Below, piece by piece: positions 52,451 to 60,627 of a stretch of DNA of 64,000 nt. The notes below the pieces were generated by a model, which searched no databases, was not told the origin of the DNA, and saw only the letters and a list, made by a program, of their open reading frames with translations. Origin of the DNA: UBA4312 sp002394635 (GTDB lineage Bacteria; Bacillota_I; Bacilli_A; Erysipelotrichales; Erysipelotrichaceae); the NCBI GenBank assembly GCA_946539765.1, contig CAMNHO010000005.1:1-64000 (forward strand), given 5' to 3'. How positions within the stretch are numbered: position 1 is the stretch's first letter; each line of letters opens with the position of its first letter. A program made the position numbers and the translations under genes.

Positions 52451-52936
52451 ATGGAAACCATTCAAATTCAAATTACAATGGAAAACGGTGGTGTGATGAA
52501 AGCTGAACTGTATCCGGACATCGCGCCAAAAACCGTTGAAAACTTCACAAAACTGATCAAAGAAAAATTCTATGACGGTTTGATCTTTCACCGTGTCATC
52601 AAAGGATTTATGATCCAGGGAGGCTGTCCGCAGGGAACAGGTACCGGTGGCCCGGGGTATACGATCGTTGGAGAGTTCTCTTCCAACGGATTCAAAAATG
52701 ATTTAAAACATACAAGAGGTGTACTGTCTATGGCACGCGCCATGGATCCGAATTCAGCTGGAAGCCAGTTCTTCATCATGCACCAGGATGCCCCGCACTT
52801 AGACGGACAATATGCGGCCTTTGGTAAACTGACTGATGGTTATGATGTTTTGGATCAGATTGCCGAAACGAAAACAGGCTGGATGAACGACCGTCCAAAA
52901 CAGGATCAAAAGATCAAAGAAATCATAATCTTATAA
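52451..52936 (+). CDS. peptidyl-prolyl cis-trans isomerase, cyclophilin type
   Basis: 161 residues. Cyclophilin A/PpiB fold without signal peptide: FHRVIKGFMIQGG with the catalytic arginine, GTGGPGY, RGVLSMARA and GSQFFIMH. Catalyses proline isomerisation in cytosolic protein folding. ATG at 52451 has AAAGGA 7 bases upstream; the ATG at 52445 is too near. Confidence 0.95.
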   Translation: METIQIQITMENGGVMKAELYPDIAPKTVENFTKLIKEKFYDGLIFHRVIKGFMIQGGCPQGTGTGGPGYTIVGEFSSNGFKNDLKHTRGVLSMARAMDPNSAGSQFFIMHQDAPHLDGQYAAFGKLTDGYDVLDQIAETKTGWMNDRPKQDQKIKEIIIL

Positions 52937-52943
52937 AAAAGAT

Positions 52944-52985
52944 ACCTTCCTTACCGTTTTCCGGTAAAGAAGGTTCTTTTTTTCA
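52944..52985 (+). terminator. intrinsic terminator of the cyclophilin gene
   Basis: 13-position stem ACCTTCCTTACCG/CGGTAAAGAAGGT (one mismatch) followed by TCTTTTTTT. Confidence 0.85.
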
Positions 52986-53351
52986 TGTGATTATTCTTTT
53001 GTCGATTCTTTTTTTCAGATTTTCTGCTATTTTTCTTTCTTCTTTGTACGCATCTGAATCAAATCCTGTCTTTTGCTCTGAAATATAGACAGCACGGACA
53101 GTATCATCCTTTAATACGATTTTTAATCCTACATATACATCCGGGCCTCCAAAAAAAGTAAAGAAGGAAACCCCTCCTAATACTTGATGAGAAAAGGGAT
53201 CGGTTTTTCCTTTAAAGTTTGCATCTTCATTCAATACAGAGACCTTTTTGATTTCATCGTAGGGGATGGATCCTTTGGTTCCTATCAAAACTGTAAGCTG
53301 TCGTTGATCATCATCAAACACAATACATGGATCTTTTTGATTGTTTTTCAT
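52983..53351 (-). CDS. small PH-domain-like protein, unknown function
   Basis: 122 residues, no signal peptide. The alternating beta pattern (IVFDDDQRQLTVLIG, IPYDEIKKVSVLNED, VYVGLKIVLKDD, VRAVYIS) and a C-terminal helix suggest a pleckstrin-homology-like fold as in bacterial PH domain proteins. A short hydrophobic glycine/phenylalanine stretch (GGVSFFTFFGG) is in the middle. No assigned function. An AAAGGA-type site is upstream. Confidence 0.6.
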   Translation of the reverse strand: MKNNQKDPCIVFDDDQRQLTVLIGTKGSIPYDEIKKVSVLNEDANFKGKTDPFSHQVLGGVSFFTFFGGPDVYVGLKIVLKDDTVRAVYISEQKTGFDSDAYKEERKIAENLKKRIDKRIIT

Positions 53352-53617
53352 ATGACTTCTTTCCTTTCAAATAGTTACCTCTATCGGTAGCTTATTTTCA
53401 ATGTGAATCTCTTTTCCTTCTTATTTGCGTATGATACTTGTGATATAAAGAATGATTTCATATGATGCAAAATTTGCTTTCTACAGTATTAATATGACAA
53501 TTTCAGGATTTTAGATACCCAAAACAAATTAAAATGCACCCATATTATATTAAATAAGTATTCCTCCTTGTACGAAATACCTCGGGTCAAAGAGTATACT
53601 GGATCCAACCGAAAACC
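53352..53617. other. intergenic stretch without recognised gene
   Basis: AT-rich sequence between the PH-like gene (leftward) and the terminator of the ATPase gene (leftward). All frames are short. No convincing promoter or RNA structure was seen; the 3' half contains several TTTAG/TTAAAA tracts only. Confidence 0.5.
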
Positions 53618-53655
53618 ATCAAAAAAACCACCGGTCTGTGCAACAGACCGGTAGT
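53618..53655 (-). terminator. intrinsic terminator of the P-type ATPase gene
   Basis: Perfect 10-bp stem ACCGGTCTGT/ACAGACCGGT (53643-53652, 53630-53639) with 3-base loop, then GGTTTTTTT on the minus strand. Confidence 0.92.
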
Positions 53656-53661
53656 TCTTTC

Positions 53662-55992
53662 CTATTTCTTTTTTCTTCTTCTTTTTTTCTGTTCTCGTAA
53701 TAAAGTACGGTCTACCATTTTTCTGACAATGTGAAGAATATCCGGTATCAAAGCCATATTACATAATAAATAAACGATATGCCCCGGTTTTAATGGCACC
53801 AGATATAACAAGCCATGGAACAAGACAACACCGCCGATAAATCCGATGGTCATGCATGCCAACAATACCTTCCGTATATTTGTCATTGGAACACAGACCG
53901 TATACAACACACATATGGAGTTCCAGGATGCTACAATAGTACAGATTGTTGAATATTGGTCAGCTGTCATGTGCATCGGTTCTTTAAAAAGGCTGCACAC
54001 GACAACGGATAAAATGACACATAAAGCGCCCGGCAAAGCACGACCAAACACTTTTTTCAAAAAGTTGCCGTAGACTCTTTCCTCGTTCGGCTCCAGCGTC
54101 AATATAAAGCCCGGTATACCGGTTCCCAACAAGGACACCATCGAAAGCTGAATAGGTTTAAACGGGTAACTGGATAGCCAGAAAATCGATATTAAAGTTA
54201 ATCCCAGGGAGAAAATCGTCTTCACCAGGAACAAGGAAGCACTTCTTTGGATATTGTTGATGACAATACGCCCTTCCTTTAAGATTCTCGGCATTGTTGA
54301 GAATTGATCTTCCAGTAAAACCAGGCTGGCAACTCCTTTGGTCGCTTCCGAACCAGATCCTAACGCAATGGAACAATCCGCTTCTTTTAAAGCCATGACG
54401 TCGTTGACTCCGTCTCCGGTCATCGCTACTGTACGATTCTGGTTCTTCAAGGACAAAACCATCTCCTTTTTCTGTTCCGGTGTTACACGTCCAAATATAG
54501 AATACGTGCGGACAGCCTGGTCAATATCCTTTACCGTTGTCATGTCCACGGCTTTTCCTTTAATACCGGCTTGGTCACCTATGGCAGCTACCGTTCTGGG
54601 ATCATCCCCGCTGATCACTTTGATATCCACGCCTTGTCGATAGAAATAATTCATTGTTCGCTTGATATTCGGTCGCAATACATCCTGAATACAAATCAGG
54701 CCCATCAGCTTATGATTTCCTTTTAGCTCTTCTTCTAAATAGTTCGCTTTGGCCAAAGCGATGACTCGCATACCCCGATCAGCATATTCTTCGATCCGTT
54801 CCTGGATTGCCGGATTCAATGTGCTCATCACAAAGTTATAAGCACCGGCTACATACGCCTCGCCTGAGGAAAATATAACCCCACTGGCTTTTCTTGCACT
54901 GGAAAAAGGAATGACACGTTCAGCTTCTGTATATTCATTTCCCACGTATTCACGAATAGCCTGTGCCGTTGCGTTATCATCTTCCAAAGCTCCGTAAAAG
55001 CGCTTTAATACATCTTTCATGACATCTTCATCCGTGATGCCCAGACCATCCAGCTGAACGACCTTCATCTTTCCTTGTGTAATCGTACCGGTCTTATCCA
55101 GGCATAATGTATCGACACGAGCTAACGTCTCAATACAATACAATTCCTGGACCAGAACTTTTCTTCGCGCCAGTTTCATCGCTCCTAATGCCAGGGCCGT
55201 ACTGGTCAATAGCACCAGGCCTTCCGGAATCATCCCGATAACTGCCGCCACCGTGGATAATATAGCCGAACGCCAGGCAACGTTTCCTATTAATTGTTTT
55301 AACAACAATGCCAGTCCGGACGGAATCAATACCACCGTACTGAATTTGATAATAGCCTGAATACTGTCACGTAATTCCGAAGGAAACTGTTTCTCTCTTT
55401 TTGCGTTCTGCAGAATGGAATGAGAGTACGTTTCATTCCCTACGCTGACAACCTGGGCCTTCGCTTTTCCAGATACCACAAAGCTGCCGCTCATCAGAAT
55501 ATCATCTTCATACTTTTCCACATTGTCACTTTCACCGGTCAATATGGATTCGTTGCACTCTACACTGCCTTCTACCACAATTGCATCCACGCTAAGCTGA
55601 TCGCCGGCTTGAACAACCAGAATATCCCCTTTGACTATTCTTTTCACCGGAATCTCCAGCAGCCTGCCTTCTCGCAGGACACGTGCCTTCCGCTGATTCA
55701 GTAACGCCAGCTTATCTAGTGTCTTTTTAGAACGGATCTCCTGAAAAATACCGATTCCTGTATTGATAAATACCAGAAAAATAAACATCATATTTCGATA
55801 CGAGCCTGTAACAAAGACCATCACAGCTAAAATAACATTGATGATATTAAAAAGCGTAATGGCATTATCATGAATGATCTGTGCATAGGATCGGCTGGTA
55901 TCATCCATATAAACATTTGGTTTACTGCGGATAACCTCTTCTTCGTTTAATCCTGTTTTTATATTTGTATGTTTAATGATTCGTAAACTCAT
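53662..55992 (-). CDS. cation-transporting P-type ATPase (CtpE/Exp7-like)
   Basis: 776 residues. P-type motifs: TGES (actuator, near 172), IPEG in the fourth membrane helix, DKTGT with the phosphorylated aspartate near 297, and GDGVNDVMAL. Ten predicted helices, no N-terminal heavy-metal domain. IPEGLVLLTSTALALGA and the size point to the CtpE/Exp7 branch, which includes Ca2+ transporters, rather than Cu+ or K+ pumps. The ion is an inference. TAAAAT lies six bases before the ATG with no ribosome site, so the message may be leaderless. Confidence 0.85.
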   Translation of the reverse strand: MSLRIIKHTNIKTGLNEEEVIRSKPNVYMDDTSRSYAQIIHDNAITLFNIINVILAVMVFVTGSYRNMMFIFLVFINTGIGIFQEIRSKKTLDKLALLNQRKARVLREGRLLEIPVKRIVKGDILVVQAGDQLSVDAIVVEGSVECNESILTGESDNVEKYEDDILMSGSFVVSGKAKAQVVSVGNETYSHSILQNAKREKQFPSELRDSIQAIIKFSTVVLIPSGLALLLKQLIGNVAWRSAILSTVAAVIGMIPEGLVLLTSTALALGAMKLARRKVLVQELYCIETLARVDTLCLDKTGTITQGKMKVVQLDGLGITDEDVMKDVLKRFYGALEDDNATAQAIREYVGNEYTEAERVIPFSSARKASGVIFSSGEAYVAGAYNFVMSTLNPAIQERIEEYADRGMRVIALAKANYLEEELKGNHKLMGLICIQDVLRPNIKRTMNYFYRQGVDIKVISGDDPRTVAAIGDQAGIKGKAVDMTTVKDIDQAVRTYSIFGRVTPEQKKEMVLSLKNQNRTVAMTGDGVNDVMALKEADCSIALGSGSEATKGVASLVLLEDQFSTMPRILKEGRIVINNIQRSASLFLVKTIFSLGLTLISIFWLSSYPFKPIQLSMVSLLGTGIPGFILTLEPNEERVYGNFLKKVFGRALPGALCVILSVVVCSLFKEPMHMTADQYSTICTIVASWNSICVLYTVCVPMTNIRKVLLACMTIGFIGGVVLFHGLLYLVPLKPGHIVYLLCNMALIPDILHIVRKMVDRTLLREQKKRRRKKK

Positions 55993-56018
55993 GGTCTTAT
56001 TTTATCTCAAACATTATC

Positions 56019-56043
56019 AAAAAAAAAGAGACATACGTCTCAT
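56019..56043 (-). terminator. intrinsic terminator of ispD
   Basis: Stem GAGAC/GTCTC with loop GTAT (56037-56041, 56028-56032), then nine T on the minus strand; the T run lies about 20 bases before the ATPase -10. Confidence 0.75.
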
Positions 56044-56052
56044 TCTGTTCGC

Positions 56053-56700
56053 TTATAATCCCAGATCTTTCGGCAATGTAATCTTGCGATTATCCAGATT
56101 TCCCGATACCACTTTCACCGGTACATCTGAATACCATTCCACCAGCTGGGCATCATCCGTCGCCTGTCTTTTCTCCTGCATAGATCTTTCATAACAAGAT
56201 AAAATCAGATCTGTTTTAAAACATTGCGGTGTCTGGGCATTGTACAATTCCGTTCGTAAGAGTGTTTTATGCACATAACCATCTCGAACGATCTTGACGG
56301 TATCCACACTTGGCACCATCAACAAACAAGCATCCTCTGTTTCCAATGTTTGCTTCAACAGTTCAATATTCTCCCTTTCCAGATAAGGTCTGGCTGCATC
56401 GTGAATAAACACATAAGGACAGACCACATGCTTTAACGCAATATAGGCACTCTCTTGACGGGTTTTTCCTCCCTCATAGAGTTCGATTTCTTTTCTTTGC
56501 CCGTAGCGTTCCTGCATATATTCTTTGTCATCCCTGGCATACATCAAAAGAATCTGCTGACAATCCGGATCTTGTAAAAACAAATTTAAACTGGCATCCA
56601 GCACAGTATCTCCATCTCGAACTTCATAAAATACTTTATTATAAGGCAGCTGCATTCTGGTTCCTTTACCTGCCGCCAGTAAACATAAACTATATTTCAT
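56053..56700 (-). CDS. ispD: 2-C-methyl-D-erythritol 4-phosphate cytidylyltransferase
   Basis: 215 residues. Third step of the MEP isoprenoid pathway: MEP plus CTP gives CDP-ME. LLAAGKGTRM (CTP loop, 7-16), KVFYEV, FIHDAARPYL, VKIVRDG and NAQTPQCFK...TDDA are the family motifs. TarI-type ribitol cytidylyltransferases share the fold, but the motif set and the lone position favour IspD. No ispF is attached. Confidence 0.87.
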   Translation of the reverse strand: MKYSLCLLAAGKGTRMQLPYNKVFYEVRDGDTVLDASLNLFLQDPDCQQILLMYARDDKEYMQERYGQRKEIELYEGGKTRQESAYIALKHVVCPYVFIHDAARPYLERENIELLKQTLETEDACLLMVPSVDTVKIVRDGYVHKTLLRTELYNAQTPQCFKTDLILSCYERSMQEKRQATDDAQLVEWYSDVPVKVVSGNLDNRKITLPKDLGL

Positions 56701-57026
56701 ACTATGTTCCTTTCTCGGTATGTTTCTATTGTATTCACTTTGTGAAATGAATCAAATCCTTTTTACCAAAAAACGGCGCCTTTCGACACCGTTATTTGTT
56801 TTTCATATAATTATTAGTAGGGAGAGAGAAATATATGAAAGATACATTGAGCTCTTTTCTAGCTCGTCTATAATGTACACAATCAATGTGTTCAATTTTT
56901 ATCAAATTCATGTGAAAACATGTGACTTTCTAATTAAATATGGTAAATTGTGTGATATGCAATTTATGCGCAACTTTTATTCCCTTTCAACATTCCGTTG
57001 CAAAAACAATATAATATCTTTATACT
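56701..57026 (+). promoter_or_regulatory. intergenic region with promoter of the S24 repressor gene
   Basis: The promoter TTGCAA (56998-57003), 17 bases, TATACT (57021-57026) sits immediately before the downstream gene. About 90 bases upstream is a direct repeat CATGTGA at 56909-56915 and 56919-56925, one helical turn apart, and ACACA-N-TGTGT near 56877. These may be operator sites. The left part of the region holds the ispD start, whose own promoter is not obvious. A long open frame at 56720-57028 has no coding character. Confidence 0.55.
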
Positions 57027-57032
57027 AAAAGT

Positions 57033-57635
57033 ATGAATATAAAAGAAATCCTGCAAGAGTACAAACGTCAAAACCATGTTACCAATGATGTGATTGCCAA
57101 TCGGCTTGGCGTCACAAAATCAACTGTATCCCGTTGGTGCAGCGGTCAGACCAAGCGTATTTCCTCGGACACCATGGAAAAGCTATCCCATCTGTTGAAC
57201 CTCGACCTGGAGCAGTTGACCCGGATCAGCGAATTTGCGTTTGAAAAACCTCTTCTGGGTGTGGTCAAGGCCGGTTACGGACTATTAGCCGAGGAAAACC
57301 TTGAAGGGTATATTTCCGTCAGCGAGGATGATTATCACAAAGGAGATTATTTCCTCCGCGTAGACGGCGATTCCATGATCCATGCTAAGATCAACAATGG
57401 CGATCTTCTCTATGTCCAGGCATGTAACGATGTTCCAAGTGGAACCATCGCTGTTGTTCTGATCGAACATGAAGAAGTATCGGTGAAGCGTGTTATCAAA
57501 AAAGAAAAGTATATGTTGCTCGAAGCCGCCAATCCGGATGTGGAAACAAGAGTATATACATATAAGGAAGTTGAACAACTGCCGGTTGAGGTGATCGGTA
57601 AAGTTCTTTATGCTCGTACCGAAATCAATTCTTAA
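57033..57635 (+). CDS. LexA-like self-cleaving repressor (XRE HTH plus S24 peptidase)
   Basis: 200 residues. Residues 5-60 form a Cro/C1-type helix-turn-helix (TNDVIANRLGVTKSTVSRWCSG). Residues 75-195 are an S24 peptidase domain: cleavage site A80-G81 in VVKAGYG, nucleophile S114 in GDSM and general base K152 in VSVKRV, all intact. Such proteins are cut when RecA is activated, so it should be a DNA-damage-responsive repressor; it may replace LexA here or control a single target. The mRNA likely starts at the ATG (TATACT six bases before, no ribosome site). Confidence 0.88.
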   Translation: MNIKEILQEYKRQNHVTNDVIANRLGVTKSTVSRWCSGQTKRISSDTMEKLSHLLNLDLEQLTRISEFAFEKPLLGVVKAGYGLLAEENLEGYISVSEDDYHKGDYFLRVDGDSMIHAKINNGDLLYVQACNDVPSGTIAVVLIEHEEVSVKRVIKKEKYMLLEAANPDVETRVYTYKEVEQLPVEVIGKVLYARTEINS

Positions 57636-57681
57636 AGATTATACTTTTTTTGATGCCTATCCCTTTATATATCGTACATAC

Positions 57682-57722
57682 AAAATCAAGGATAAAAATC
57701 AAGCCTTGATTTTATTTTTTTT
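57682..57722 (+). terminator. intrinsic terminator of the S24 repressor gene
   Basis: 10-bp stem AAAATCAAGG/CCTTGATTTT (57682-57691, 57704-57713) with 12-base loop, then ATTTTTTTT. Confidence 0.85.
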
Positions 57723-57749
57723 GACTGTATACTTTTCAATAGTCTTGTC

Positions 57750-57773
57750 AAATAGTTGAAAGTTCAACTATTT
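57750..57773 (+). promoter_or_regulatory. perfect inverted repeat in the nrdD leader
   Basis: AAATAGTTGAA and TTCAACTATTT (57750-57760, 57763-57773) around AG, an 11-bp palindrome 24 bases before nrdD. A possible promoter is TTGATT (57706-57711), 16 bases, TATACT (57728-57733). The repeat does not match the NrdR box, so it is a candidate operator or a leader hairpin of unknown regulator. Confidence 0.5.
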
Positions 57774-57797
57774 TTGAAATAGAAGAAGGAGAACGCG

Positions 57798-59993
57798 ATG
57801 AACGTTATAAAAAGAAGTGGTGAAGAAGTCACTTTCGATATCGAAAAAATCGAAAATGCCATCCGTAAAGCCAACAAAGCGACTTTACATTCCCCGATGG
57901 AAGAAGACGATATCTTAAAAGTGGCTGAGCTTGTCACAAAAAAAATCAGTAAATTAAAAAGAAGCGCCAGTGTGGAAGAAATTCAAGATATGGTGGAAAC
58001 AGAAATTATGCGAAAAAAATTCTTCCCGGTTGCACACAACTACATTACGTATCGGTATGAAAGAGCCCTGGTGCGTAAAGCCAACTCCACCGACCAGCAG
58101 ATCTTAAGCCTGCTGGAAAGACAGAACGAAGAAGTAAAACAGGAAAATTCCAACAAGAACCCGTTAGTCAACAGTGTACAGCGTGACTATATGGCCGGCG
58201 AAGTTTCCAAGGATATCACCAAAAGATTCCTGTTACCACCGGATATCAGTGAAGCGCATGAGAACGGATTGATCCATTTCCATGACTCTGATTACTTTGC
58301 CCAGCATATGCACAACTGCTGCCTGGTCAATCTGGAAGATATGCTTCAAAACGGTACCGTCATTTCTGAAACCGGGATCGATAAACCACACAGCTTTACT
58401 ACTGCCTGCAATATCGCCACACAGATTATTGCCCAGGTTGCCAGCAGCCAGTACGGCGGACAAAGCATCACATTGTCACATTTGGCTCCATTTGTACAGG
58501 TAAGCCGTGAAAAAGCACGAAAAGAAGTAGCTGAAGAATTTAAATCTGCTGGTATAGAGGTTTCAGAATCCAAGATCAATGATATTGCTGAAATGCGTGT
58601 ACGCCGGGAAATCGAAAAAGGTGTACAAACCATTCAATACCAAGTGATTACACTGATGACGACCAACGGACAAGCTCCGTTTGTCACTGTATTCATGTAT
58701 TTAAATGAAGTGCCGGAAGGACAGACAAGAGATGACCTTGCTCTGATCATTGAAGAAATGCTGAAGCAGAGAATCCAGGGTGTTAAGAATGAAAAAGGTG
58801 TTTTCATCACCCCTGCTTTCCCGAAACTGATCTATGTTCTGGAAGAAAACAATATTCATAAAGACAGTGAGTATTACTATTTAACCGAACTGGCTGCCAA
58901 GTGTACTGCTAAACGTATGGTTCCGGACTACATTTCCGAGAAGATCCAGATGGAATTAAAAAATGGAGATGTATATCCTTGCATGGGATGCCGCTCTTTC
59001 CTGACTCCGGATACAGAAGGTCAATTCTATAAAGTCTCCGGTGCTAAAAACGATGAGCCGGGAAAACATAAATACTATGGACGTTTCAACCAGGGAGTTG
59101 TTACAATCAACCTGGTAGACGTTGCTTGCAGTTCGCAGGGAGACATGGATGCCTTCTGGAAGATCATGGATGAAAGATTGGATCTCTGCTACAGAGCTCT
59201 GATGATCCGTCATAACCGTTTATTAGGTACACCAAGTGATGTGGCTCCGATCCTTTGGCAAAATGGTGCCTTAGCTCGATTAAAGAAAGGCGAAACGATT
59301 GATAAGCTATTATTCAACAACTATTCAACCATTTCTTTAGGATATGCCGGATTATGCGAATGTGTCCGCTATATGACCGGTGTTTCCCATACAGAGCCTA
59401 CAGGAACAGAATTTGGATTAAAAGTAATGAACTATCTGAATGACTGGTGTGGAAAGCGCAGAGCAGAAACAAACATTTCCTTCAGTCTGTATGGTACACC
59501 AATGGAATCTACAACCTACAAATTTGCCAAATGTCTGCAGGACCGCTTCGGCATCATCAAAGATGTAACAGATAAGAATTACATCACAAACAGCTATCAT
59601 GTACATGTAACGGAAGAAATCAATGCCTTTGATAAGCTGACCTTCGAATCCCAGTTCCAGAAACTGTCTCCAGGTGGAGCTATCAGCTACGTGGAAGTAC
59701 CGGACATGCAGAACAATATCGATGCAGTATTAGCCGTTATGCAGCATATTTATGAAAACATCATGTATGCTGAATTGAATACAAAGAGCGATTTCTGCCA
59801 GGTATGCGGATATAACGGTGAAATCCAGATCATTGAAGATGAAAATCACAAACTGGTTTGGGAATGTCCAAACTGTGGTAACCGCGATCAGGAAAAACTG
59901 AACGTAGCCCGTCGTACATGCGGATACATCGGTACACAGTTCTGGAATCAAGGTCGTACACAAGAAATCAAAGAACGTGTTCTTCACCTATAA
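57798..59993 (+). CDS. nrdD: anaerobic ribonucleoside-triphosphate reductase
   Basis: 731 residues. Class III RNR reducing NTPs to dNTPs with a glycyl radical. An ATP-cone occupies about 1-90, then the barrel, a zinc site CQVCGYNG...CPNCGN near 670-700, and the radical-loop RTCGYIG with G709. It needs the activase NrdG, which is not next to it in this window. AGGAG 7-8 bases before the ATG. Confidence 0.96.
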   Translation: MNVIKRSGEEVTFDIEKIENAIRKANKATLHSPMEEDDILKVAELVTKKISKLKRSASVEEIQDMVETEIMRKKFFPVAHNYITYRYERALVRKANSTDQQILSLLERQNEEVKQENSNKNPLVNSVQRDYMAGEVSKDITKRFLLPPDISEAHENGLIHFHDSDYFAQHMHNCCLVNLEDMLQNGTVISETGIDKPHSFTTACNIATQIIAQVASSQYGGQSITLSHLAPFVQVSREKARKEVAEEFKSAGIEVSESKINDIAEMRVRREIEKGVQTIQYQVITLMTTNGQAPFVTVFMYLNEVPEGQTRDDLALIIEEMLKQRIQGVKNEKGVFITPAFPKLIYVLEENNIHKDSEYYYLTELAAKCTAKRMVPDYISEKIQMELKNGDVYPCMGCRSFLTPDTEGQFYKVSGAKNDEPGKHKYYGRFNQGVVTINLVDVACSSQGDMDAFWKIMDERLDLCYRALMIRHNRLLGTPSDVAPILWQNGALARLKKGETIDKLLFNNYSTISLGYAGLCECVRYMTGVSHTEPTGTEFGLKVMNYLNDWCGKRRAETNISFSLYGTPMESTTYKFAKCLQDRFGIIKDVTDKNYITNSYHVHVTEEINAFDKLTFESQFQKLSPGGAISYVEVPDMQNNIDAVLAVMQHIYENIMYAELNTKSDFCQVCGYNGEIQIIEDENHKLVWECPNCGNRDQEKLNVARRTCGYIGTQFWNQGRTQEIKERVLHL

Positions 59994-60035
59994 ATCTATA
60001 CTTGATTTCAAAGTATTTACGAGAATACATAAAAT

Positions 60036-60068
60036 GCCTGTTTGAAGAATTCAAACGGGCGTTTTTTT
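60036..60068 (+). terminator. intrinsic terminator of nrdD
   Basis: 11-bp stem GCCTGTTTGAA/TTCAAACGGGC (60036-60046, 60050-60060, one G-T pair) with 3-base loop, then GTTTTTTT. Confidence 0.92.
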
Positions 60069-60239
60069 GTGGTTTATGATAATAATCAAATAGTATATCT
60101 CACGATTATTAAAGATAAAAACTTAATTTGTTGCTTATCGAACAAGACTCCATCTTTTTATACATTCTATCTACCTGGATATCTGGTTTCAATTGATCCT
60201 ATCGCATTATCTATTTCCTTAAATAAACAAGGAATATGA

Positions 60240-60601
60240 AAAACCAAATATGATCAAGGGAGTTTCGGCCTGCACACTAGTAAGGAACAGGTATCAATGG
60301 TGGTGTACAATCACCTGCCTTTAACCCCATCACAGAACGAAACATATTATCTGAAAGTTTTCAATTTCTATATGGGATCGAAGATAAGAATAACAGTAAA
60401 AAATATCTGGACTTGATACAAAGAAGAACGAATGATCAGAAAGGAATCCATGAATTCCTGATTTCCAAAATCTATGCAAATAAAAAGGATCCTGTCAATG
60501 CCAGGAAATATGAGCAGTTAAGTAAAGAGCATCTGGCTCTTATTGATTCCAGGACATCCGAAAAAAAGTTAGCGCATCCGACGCCGAATAAACATAAATA
60601 G
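60240..60601 (+). pseudogene. decayed gene fragment of unknown family
   Basis: No intact frame, but two frames look coding in turn. Frame A from about 60254 reads SFGLHTSKEQ...LPLTPSQNETYYLKVFNF to about 60370; then another frame continues LYGIEDKNNSKKYLDL...SKIYANKKDPVNARKYEQLSKEHLAL to the TAG-type stop at 60601, ending in lysine-rich sequence. This fits one frameshift near 60365-60372. There is no start codon with a ribosome site. The family is not recognised. 60069-60239 also has a short open frame (YDNNQIVYLTIIKD...) of uncertain status. Confidence 0.4.
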
Positions 60602-60624
60602 GCCCGCTTGAATAGCAGGCCTAT
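60598..60624 (-). terminator. hairpin between the decayed gene and the GT4 gene
   Basis: ATAGGCC/GGCCTAT arms (60598-60604, 60618-60624) with inner GC/GC; a modest T-rich tail on the minus strand. Probable terminator of the GT4 gene. Confidence 0.6.
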
Positions 60625-60627
60625 ATT

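Noticed and set aside
56720..57028. 102-codon plus-strand frame before the S24 repressor
   Set aside because: Composition is AT-driven, there is no ribosome site, and it covers the promoter of the next gene.
60042..60239. 65-codon frame after nrdD as a gene
   Set aside because: It starts inside the nrdD terminator and lacks a ribosome site; possibly part of the decayed region, so not called.
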